From NCBI GenBank assembly GCA_028751875.1, contig CM054145.1:39974714-40038713 (forward strand): a DNA stretch of 64,000 nt, written 5' to 3'. This document shows positions 48,093 to 57,486 of this stretch, one piece after another (the first letter of the stretch is position 1; every line of letters starts with the position of its first letter). Under the pieces are notes generated by a model. The model saw nothing but the letters and a program-made list of their open reading frames with translations. It was not told the DNA's origin and did no database searches. Position numbers and translations under genes: made by a program. The stretch is from Rapana venosa. Lineage: Eukaryota; Mollusca; Gastropoda; Neogastropoda; Muricidae.

Positions 48093-48377
48093 TGATATAA
48101 TCCTCCTCCATTTTCTCCAGTTTTTGCTGGCCCTGCTGATTTCATGGATTGTCATGCCGCAGGATTTGGTAATGTTGCCAGTGAGAGAAGCTGGTGGTAT
48201 GGTCTGCCTCTTGCTCCCTTTACCTCTGACTTGCCCTTAAAGACAAGTCCTCTTGAGAGATTCCTGCAAAGTATTCCAGAACAATGGCCTCTAATCTGTC
48301 AAGAAGTGCATGAAGCAGATTCTTCATCTGCCTCAACCTCAGGCACTGGTACAACCTCAAGTGTTGGGCATTCCTGA
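48093..48377 (+). pseudogene. Coding-like remnant of unknown origin
   Basis: From 48093 to a stop at 48377 one plus-strand frame is open and reads like protein: AGPADFMDCHAAGFGNV, then WWYGLPLAPFTSDLPLK, then SIPEQWPLICQEVHEADSSS. The same frame continues to the left (GTFKLQFIRGVAKCKASPVS) but is broken by TAG TGA at 48090. It could be a decayed gene, a 3' exon starting near 48120 (cattttctccag is a fair acceptor), or chance. No family is recognised. Confidence 0.25.
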
Positions 48378-48479
48378 GATAGGCACCCTGGGAGTTACCC
48401 AGAATATAATAATCATGCACTGTCTCAGTCATGACACCTATCTGGTAGTCATTGTGAGAATACACACTGGATGAGGTGT

Positions 48480-48675
48480 TTATTTATTTTATTTTATACA
48501 ATTTTTATTTTATTCTTTTATATCAAGGATAATGGAATAAGCACTTATCTTCTTTTTTTACATCCAGTCCCAGTGTGTATGCGGTTTTGTGAATTCTGTA
48601 ATTTGTACCCACCGGTACACAATGGCCTACTCTTCCGAAAAGCGGAACAGGATTTAACGTGTGCGCAATGGTTGT
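48480..48675 (-). repeat. SINE-A copy, tail type 1
   Basis: Reverse tail (TTTATATCAAGGATAATGGA), CATCCAGTCCCAGTGTGTAT, CCTACTCTTCCGAAAAGCGG; ends before the core at GTGTGCGCAA. Confidence 0.8.
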
Positions 48676-49069
48676 GGATGTCCAGCACAATCACCAAATC
48701 TCAACATGATCACTGGTTTGTGTGCAAGTTGGAGGACATTGTGCACGCATAAAAGTGGAAGTTTAAAAAATTTTTTTGGAGCCATTATGTTGTTGTTGTT
48801 ATGATAGTTATATTGGTGGATGCTTAAACTAAAGGGATGAAAGTGTCTTTGTTCTATGAAGTTGAGCGTGTGTGTATTTTAATTTTTTTTAAAAATCTTT
48901 CATTTTGGTTTAAATAGTTTTTATTCAGATATGAGTATAAACATCGAAAACTAACAGCATTTTGGAATCATGGCAACAACAAGCTTGTAGCTTATGGGGT
49001 GCTCAATTAAACAATGAAAATTAACATGATCATGACAGCTACTGAGCTGCAAAAATGTAAACCAACAAC

Positions 49070-49235
49070 TTTTATTTTGAGGATAATGGAATAAGCACTG
49101 ATGTGCTTTTCTACATTCAGTCCCCATGTATATACAGTTTTGTAAATTTTGTCATCTGTTCCCACTGGCACACAATGGCCTAGTCTTCTGAAAAGTGTAA
49201 GATGTTTTAACGTGTGCACAAGGTGTTCTATGGTG
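49070..49235 (-). repeat. SINE-A copy, tail type 1
   Basis: ATTTTGAGGATAATGGAATA, CATTCAGTCCCCATGTATAT and GGCCTAGTCTTCTGAAAAGT in reverse orientation, followed by GT and GA repeats (49230-49378). Confidence 0.8.
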
Positions 49236-49312
49236 TGTGTGTGTGTGTGTGCATATGCATATACACACTCACATATAAGTATATGTGTGTGTTAGTGTGT
49301 GTGCGCAAGAGT

Positions 49313-49380
<68 letters not shown>

Positions 49381-49758
49381 AGAGACAGAATTTTAGGCTG
49401 AAGTAAAAAGAAACATAATGTCAGTCTTACAAAACAACAGCTCAGTTGCAAAGAAAAAATTATTTTTTATTCCGAGCAAAACAATGATATGCAAGAAAAT
49501 ACACAATCAATTTTCAGGACAAGATAATGTTCTTGTCAAACTGAATTTCTGGATATAAAGCAATGTAATATGATAATTCAAAGATAATTATAATATAAAG
49601 AAAGTTATCTCCATAAAAATCCATTTTTCTAATACTGTACAATGTTCTATACATTGAATAAGATATAAAATAATGTTTTTAATAACAAAAAAGAGATCAG
49701 TACATGAATCAGATTGAATGACTGAACAAATCTATTAAGTTTATGAAAAGGCACTTAA

Positions 49759-51240
49759 CCCTTTCCCATTTTTACCCGCCGTAGCCCGCCGCTGCCCGCT
49801 CGCCCGCATCTATTTATACCCGCCGCAGCCCGCCGGACGTCATTTCAGCCTAGTAGGGATTTTCCATCACGCACTAAGCTCTACCTAGTACACGCACACC
49901 ATGAATGAACATTCCACTGAGGTCAGTATAAACTAAGAAAGGAATGGGCACCAAATTCAGTGCTACACAGCCTCCCTTTCACAAGAAATTGGCCAGTGAC
50001 TGGCTTTGTCTTCCCCACGCTTTCTTGTAGCTAAAAATGGCAGCAAAGATTGAGCATACAATTTGGAAGGAATATACTGATGTGGAAATTGAAGCTATTT
50101 TGGCTCAAGTGGAACAGTTCGAAAGAGAATAAAATGTTGAATCCGATGTTGAAGTAGATGTAGAAGAAAGAGATTAAATAGGAGAAGGTAGTGAGTCGGA
50201 AAGTGATGCTGAGGATAACATTCGGTTGGCTTCATAGCAGACGACATGGCGCAGCGCACAAATGCCTAGCTCAGTGCAAGACTTCACGCTGCCGACTGGG
50301 CGGCACAAACTCTCCCACTGAATGCCAAGCTCTTAGATTTATTTTGTTTTGTTTGTGCCCTAAATTTTTTTTCAAATTGTAGCAGATGAAACTAACAATA
50401 TGCCAGGCAAAAGATCGCTGTGAAAGGCTTAGTCATAGATCCATTACGACAGAAACAACACCTGATGAAATTTGGGCTTACCTGTCAGTTTTGATCATGA
50501 TGGGGATCAAGCGTTTGCCGAGGCTTCATCTCTACTGGTCTACTGATTTGACATTTTCTGAGTCACGGATCAGTAATATTATGACGAAAACCAGATTTCT
50601 CAAAATTAATCAGTATTTTCACCTGAGAAACACGCCAACACACCTGGACGCGACACTGGCTGTGACACCTGCATTGCCACAGCCATGTAACTGGCTATTG
50701 GTGAAGGACATACTAGTGTCTGTGTAAATAGTAGGCGTCAGCATATATTTGTAAATAATGTATATACGAGCATTAGTCAACGTTGTTTTCAATATGTTTG
50801 AATACTTTCCACTGAGAAAGTGTAGACTTGGTGACAGTAATTTTGTGACGTGTGAATGTTCGATTGGATTACCATGACCGCGGATGCGATGGAGGACACA
50901 TTCAGGCAGGACCACACATATTATTTTTTTTAATCACATACCTATATTGCGCATATTGGAGGGTAGTTGTAGACTAACAGCATGATGTCACTGCAATGTT
51001 ACCTGTATTTGGTGACAAAGAGGGGACAGCAGCACGACACATGTAGGTAGGACACACATCTTGGGGTGCAGAACAAAGTATGACATCATGTGAATACCTT
51101 GGCCAAATATGACTGCTCTGCGAACAATAGTAACTGTGCAGGACTATGTGTACTTGAGGTACCTTATTCTCTGATAAAAACAGCGTAAATTTCCGAATAC
51201 TACAGAGAGTTTCTCTGTAAGAAATGCGAATGGTAAAGGG
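49759..51240 (+). mobile_element. piggyBac-type DNA transposon, internally decayed
   Basis: The 1,482-bp element is flanked by TTAA at 49755-49758 and 51241-51244, the hallmark target duplication of piggyBac elements. Its ends are near-perfect inverted repeats: CCCTTTCCCATT on the left and CCCTTTACCATT (reverse complement of 51229-51240) on the right. Inside are pieces of a transposase. Both ends look intact, so it could have been mobilised by a related active transposase. Confidence 0.88.
50037..50727 (+). pseudogene. piggyBac transposase fragments
   Basis: A start-like frame at 50037 (MAAKIEHTIWKEYTDVEIEA) stops after ~33 codons. A second open part at 50386-50727 matches the DDE_Tnp_1_7 region found in piggyBac/PGBD proteins: TTPDEIWAYLSVLIMMGIKR, LPRLHLYWSTDLTF and MTKTRFLKINQYFHLRN. 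The catalytic Asp-bearing C-terminal half is absent, so no active transposase is made. Confidence 0.85.
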
Positions 51241-51244
51241 TTAA

Positions 51245-52480
51245 AGAGACTAATGACTCAAATGACAACGCAAGTCAATGACTCAAATGACAACATAAGT
51301 CTCAAAGAATATATCAACAAGATAATTTGCAGCTGTGTGAAACCTCAATAAAGCTGCAAATTTGTTGACAAAATTCCCCTGTTTATCCATTTCTTTCTAC
51401 TTATAAAGACACATTAAAATTCTTGCAGAAATAAAAGGAAAGAAAAAAAATTGAAAAAGAATAAAAAAAAGGTGCTGCATTATTGGCATGTATAACTTAA
51501 GGCCAAAATTAACCAGGGGAAATAACTCAATGCAATCCAAAATATCACTGACATCAGAATGTGGCTACCTTAATGGTGGGGAAAAATAGTTGCACACACA
51601 AAAATCTCTACATTGGTAGACATTGGAAATCTAACTGAGGAGCAAAGCAAAAAATCTAAAACAAACAAAAAAAGCGTGCACGCACACACACACATACACA
51701 CAAATGATCCCATTTTTGCTCCATGCTAATGATGGGTTTCTAGGATGACTCTTGACTGAACTGTTCAACAACAGTGGCCATAAAGACAGGATACTCAGCC
51801 GAAAAACCATAAATTTGAGAACCCTCTTAATCCTCTGCGAAAATTTCATGATTCGTTCAGAGCTGAGAAATTATCGTTTTTCCACAAGTTTTGTGAAAAG
51901 CAAAATGTCGACTGAAGGTCTGCTGTCACTGTTTTATCATATTAAGTTTTCTTTTATTTAATAATTCTTCTTTTTTTTTTTTGGTATGTGTTTTCCACTT
52001 TCCTCAGCACCTCAAGCTGCAGATGATGTGCTATCAAAATAAAAATGATTTACCCAACTATTTGGTGGGTGTACCAAATACCATCTTTTTTCTCCGTACA
52101 ATGTGGAAAATCAGTCACTCAATAAAAATACATAATCATAAAAAGTGAAAATATATTGATTTTTTGTTTTGAAAAGACCTTATAAATCATGGATATACGT
52201 TAAGTGGATGGAAGACAAAAATCACAATAGTTTAGAAAAAACCCAACCCACAAAGATAAATGAGGTATACGATAAATGAGGTATACGATTAGCACTTAAA
52301 ACCATTTTCTTTTCTTGCCCTATTCTCAAGTCCATCACCTTTCCTCATAGAATGAAAATGACATTCCCACAAACCTGTTTGTTTGTTAACACAAATCAAA
52401 ACACTAGGAGATAACTCAAAGCATATATATACATACATTTAGCCCTGCTCTATAAAAATATAGGATCCAGACTAAAGTAA
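51245..52480. other. Intergenic, AT-rich
   Basis: A SINE-A tail type 2 block lies at about 51540-51645 (CAGAATGTGGCTACCTTAAT). A short duplicated word GATAAATGAGGTATAC occurs twice near 52256-52288. No gene is supported. Confidence 0.5.
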
Positions 52481-53090
52481 AATCGACAGATGCTATAGTG
52501 GAGTGGTTAAGACCATTTCACTGCAGACCCTGGGTGCATAAAGTCATGGGTTTGAATCTCAGCTGACGGATCCTACAGCCAACTGGTGAAGACCATTTGA
52601 CTTCAATAAATGGGTCCATGACGGCCTGTGTTTGAATCTGAGCAACAGCATCTGGTGAATTAAGAGTGGAGATTTTTACAATCTGCCGGGTCAACTTCAC
52701 AAACAACTTCTCGGCAGTGGCATCTGGTGAATTAAAGGTGGAGATTTTGACTGTTACAATTTCCCTGGTCAAACTAAAGTGCAGATTTGCCAGTGCTTTA
52801 ATTCCCTTTGTGTATATGTGCAGTTGCACATGGAATATGCACGTTAAATCCCATAATTCATGCCAACATTCAGTGAGCTACGGAAACAGGGACATACCTA
52901 GCATACATCTTCTATTTAAAAAAAAAAAAAAAAAGCTGCTCTGAAGTCAGAATGTGTCAAGTGAGGCCAGCGGGCAGACCTCCTGCAGGGTTTTAAGCAC
53001 AGGAGAAGACCAGATACTACCACACATCTCACAGTGTAAGGTAATGCAGAGAAGAGGAGGACAGAAAGTCAGTTACGAATCTCAACCATA
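52480..53090 (+). repeat. Interspersed repeat E, uninterrupted copy
   Basis: tRNA-like start (GCTATAGTGGAGTGGTTAAG, then GGGTTTGAATCTC), a duplicated GCATCTGGTGAATTAA module (about 52648 and 52723), GCTGCTCTGAAGTCAGAATG, CTCCTGCAGGGTTTTAAGCA and GGTAATGCAGAGAAGAGG. The copy at 27.2-27.85 kb is interrupted. Confidence 0.65.
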
Positions 53091-53474
53091 CTTTTCTGAC
53101 TATATGGTTAAACCAAAACGTTCCTCATATCTAAATAGCACTGAACATGTTAAAGGATGATAAAAAAAACACACACCCAAAAAGCATATGAAGAATTAGG
53201 AATATAATCCTTAAACAGCTGCCATAAGCATACTTTATCACAAGAGGATCCAATCAACGGGTGAACACTTAACTGACAATATTGTTTATGTATATAGACA
53301 ACTCTACATGGAACATTCACATGCAGATTATTAGGCAATTCAGTACATGCTTCCATATAAATGATATATAGGTTAATACACTGAGTAGAAAAATATGAGC
53401 TTAAATCACAAAGCATAAAAAATTGTACAAAGGTAAAAAATACCCCCCCCCCCCCACATTTAGATCTTTCTCAT

Positions 53475-53992
53475 GAATTCCAAATACGAATACAAGATGT
53501 GTACCAACAAAAATGGCATGACTCTCTATCAGCATATCCTGACTACTTAGATTATCACCCGATTATTTGTAGAGCAAATTATGTATGTGAAGTAGAATCT
53601 TTAGAATACCGTAGAGGTATATGTTTACTGAGGTCAAACAGATTACCTTTAAATGGAATTTCACGTTATGGCAAACCGATTACTGATCCATTCTGCTCTC
53701 AGTGTGATGGCCAACAAATTGAAGATGTTTGTCACTTTTTACTTGTATGCCCAAAATATGCTGTATTGCGAAGAAAATGTATTCCTTTGTATTATTACAG
53801 ATTTCCATCGAATCTGAAAGTGCAGCTTCTTTGTATGAACACTAAACCTAGTTTGATGTTTAAAGTTGGATTATTTCTATGTTTAGATATCAGAAGTAAG
53901 GATGTTCACCTTACATGAAAGTATATGATTAACTGTTGTTCCTATGGGCCATATGGCCTGCAAAAACTGAATTAAAATTATTGTTGTTATTG
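53475..53992 (+). mobile_element. 5'-truncated LINE insertion with 14-bp target duplication
   Basis: TAGATCTTTCTCAT occurs at 53461-53474 and again at 53993-54006, a perfect target-site duplication. Between them a frame runs without a stop from near the 5' edge to 53918. It encodes the C terminus of a non-LTR reverse-transcriptase protein with a CxxC...H...C knuckle: DPFCSQCDGQQIEDVCHFLL, then VCPKYAVLRRKC. A short 3' tail ending ATTATTGTTGTTATTG follows. The clean frame and perfect duplication suggest a young insertion. It differs from the 8.6-10.4 kb element. Confidence 0.88.
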
Positions 53993-54011
53993 TAGATCTT
54001 TCTCATATCCG

Positions 54012-54390
54012 CATTATTTATTTATTTATTTTATTCTTTTATTTTGAGAATAATGGAAAAAACAGTCATGCGCTTTTTAACATTTTTTTTTTTTACATCC
54101 AGTCCCCGTGTGTATGCAGTTTGTAAATGTTGTCATCCGTTCCCACAGGCACACAATGGCCTACTCTTCCGAAAAGCGGAACGGGTTTTAATGTGTGCGC
54201 AAGATGTTCTGCGTGAGTTCGCACACGGGACCTCGGTTTACAGTCTCACCCGAAGGACTTTTGGGGATAGCAGAGTCGGCACTGATGTTAACTCCAGAGG
54301 AAAAATCCTCTTGAACGAGAATCAAACTCGGGTCAGCAGATCACAAGCACATCACGCTACCCACCAGGCTATCCCGTCTCCAGCTATAAG
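54012..54390 (-). repeat. SINE-A copy, near full length, tail type 1
   Basis: Reverse orientation: tail AAATAAAAGAATAAAATAAA, middle, core (CCTTCGGGTGAGACTGTAAA), GAGTTAACATCAGTGCCGAC and head with GACGGGATAGCCTGGTGGGT. It lies downstream of the receptor-like IAP gene on the same strand, so its AATAAA words could serve as poly(A) signals. Confidence 0.88.
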
Positions 54391-54985
54391 AAACAACAAT
54401 TAAAACCATAAAACAAGAATGTTGAAAAAAAAAGAGAGAAAGAAATAACAGCTTAAACACTAACTTTGCAGTTTATGTAACTAGTAAACATCATTATACT
54501 GTAAGAATGCGATAATAGGACTATAACTTTAAATTTAAAACATGACTGAGATGATGTGGTTGATTTGTGTAGTGTTTGTAATAAGTATGTGACATTTCTG
54601 TTTGTAATAAAATATGATGTGGCGTTTCTTCTTTTTTTTCTTTCCTTTTTTTCATCACTGCCTTTTTGAGTCCCTGTGAACAACTGTGTAGGGCTTGATG
54701 TTAACATGAAAATGCAGGCATTTCTTTTTGCAAACTACTTGTTATAGTATGTAGTTATCACTATTTACATCTTCACATTTGCTCATCATACCATACCATA
54801 TTATTTCACAATCTAGAATTTTAACTTTAGAAAACCCTAAGTGAAGATGGAGACTATGTAAAAATTCTAGATTACAAATGCCCCTCTCTCTCTCTCTCTC
54901 ACACATAAACCACTCACTGAGAACAATCTCACACACACACATACACACACACACACAGAGCCTGAAGGAACAGCTTATTGCTGAA

Positions 54986-55200
54986 TTAATCCATGTTGAC
55001 ACGGGCTGAGGAGTGAACAGCGCTCTGACAGAGCGGACATGCCGTCAACAATGACGTACAGGAACTGCAGACGACGAGGTGGCCACACGGCATCAGGATG
55101 CTGTCAATGGGAGCCTGATGACACGCCTGACACAAGAACTGCCGTGTCAGCTCTCTGTTCTCAGCCTGCGCTTGTGCCAGCCAGTTCTGGTCTGCTGATG
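54986..55200 (-). CDS. Receptor-like IAP exon D (RING)
   Basis: Acceptor aattccag|CATCAG. It has no internal start codon and would be missed by a simple ORF search. It encodes DQNWLAQAQAENRELTRQFL, then CQACHQAPIDSILMPCGHL, VVCSSCTSLLTACPLCQ, and the end SSARVNMD with a stop. Confidence 0.9.
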
Positions 55201-56826
55201 CTGGAATTATTTATAAACAAAAAGTTCTGTTCATACAAAATCGAAATCACTGTGTTATCATTGTACAACATTATCATTTTTTCCCCCCCAAAGGAGAAGA
55301 AAGCAGAACATTCACTTCAAAGTACAAATTTCTCTAAACCAAGGATATATATACACACACACACATATACTTGCTCTCTCTTCAGATAGGAGTAAAAGCA
55401 GACAGACAAACCAACAGAGAGATACAGACGCACAGGCAGACAGACACATACACACAATTTCTCCCTGTATTGATAGCATTGCATACTTCATTTGCTTTCA
55501 GTACAGATTTATAATCACCAATATAATGATACATATTTATACACTTGATAAATGACACAACTTTCACTCATTCATACTCGGCTGCTAAAGCCTTCTTCTT
55601 CTCCTGTTTGCTTTACACCATCAGATGTGTTTGGGGAAAAATAATGGCACGTGCAATAAGTGCTGAAAATACAACCGCACAACACCCCTTTACACACACA
55701 CAGCGCACGTCTCACTTCAACTGGCCATGTTGGACAGTTTGCTCACCATCAGTTCCTTGCCTCTCTCCATCACCTCCTCTCCTGCTTCCCTCTCCAGACT
55801 GGTCAGCACGGTCAGGGGATGACCGTGTCCCTGCAACAGACCCTGCCTGCCTCGCTCCCGGCCTGCCTGCCTCTTCACCCGACGCCGGAGCCCCCCCACT
55901 GTTAGCGACGACAGGGGTGACGACGCTGCTCGTGGAGGACGTCACACTGCCACCAGAGCCCGAGGCCGCTGTCACCACCACTGCAGGTGCGGGCACGGCT
56001 TGAGAGGAGCCCGAACTGCAAGACGGGGTGACCGGCGATGCTGCATTCTCCCCGTTCTGGGCCTGGCTTGGCTGTTGCAGGGCTTGCTGCTCTGCATCTC
56101 CTGTAGCAGCGGTCTGAACAGAGCAAAAATGCCGGTGTCTGCTTTTGTTCGTTTGTTGCTTGCTTTCTTTCTTTCTTTCTAAGACCTCCTTTCCAATTTT
56201 TTACTGCTCCGAAACCCATGTTTTCTTCATTTCAATTTCCAGGTTTACTGTTGTGCGTTTGTGATGGTTAATATCTTTGCTATCATAAAATGCTGAATGA
56301 CTTAAAAAAAAAAAATCCATCCAACAGAAACAAAGAAAACCACTTGAGTTCCTATACTTCCAGTGACTCGAAACTGAAGCGTAGGGTATATATAGATATA
56401 TGCTTATATTCAAGCATACCAATACACACTTTTACTGACGCATTCTATTTCAGTTTCATAGCCATCAGTCAGCCACAAGGATCACTGTTAAAGCCTCTGT
56501 GAGGTCACCAACTAGAATAAAGCCTGCACTGATATGGAGTCAGTCTGGTAAAACTGGCAATGTTCTGGACGCCATAACCCCTAGACATTCTCTGCTATAC
56601 CGCTCATCAAGTGATGACACATAGACCTGCACAATAGACAGATAGACGCAGGCTGAGACAAGGCCGACTACAGAGTGGATCAACTTGTCCACTTTATCTT
56701 CCTGATGACAAACCATGACCAAATGTGCTCAAACTCCAAAACTGCATGCACACATACACACACACGTCCACTTCATCTTCCTGATGACAAACCATGACCA
56801 AATGTGCTCAAACTCCAAAACTGCAT

Positions 56827-56883
<57 letters not shown>

Positions 56884-57412
56884 ACACCACACCACATCAC
56901 AAGACAAAACACACACACATACAAATAACTCACTTACATAATTCATAACTCCTATCTTTTATAAAGCAACACTATCAGTACCACAGCACTAAAGCAGGTT
57001 TGCCTCCAGATAATCTCCCTTTATTGATGGCTCTCTGAATAACTACCAATCCACGTAACTACTGACAACAACTTCAAAAGAATAATAATAAAAAATTAAA
57101 AAAAGCAAGGAAGAAACAGCTGCAAATTATTTACGGAGATTCCAAGCTGTCTCTGCATGGAACTGATGAAGTTGTCTCCCTTTATGGCTCTCAAGAACTC
57201 GCAGTTAGGCCTCCAACGAATGTGCTCTGTCCAGACGTTGTCGGTCACCACCCACCTCTTCAGTCCCACCCCACAAAAGAAGCAGCGCACACAGTCTGCA
57301 TAGCCTACATCAAAACAAAGAAATCCTCAGATGAAAACAAACAGAACCATAAATATATAAGGACTGTTTACAGCGTACAGACCTTCACCCAAATGCATGC
57401 ACGTGTGTTTGT

Positions 57413-57486
<74 letters not shown>

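Noticed and set aside
55902..56219. Minus-strand 105-codon frame overlapping the linker region
   Set aside because: It is in a different frame from the splice-consistent exon C and ignores the acceptor at 56114.
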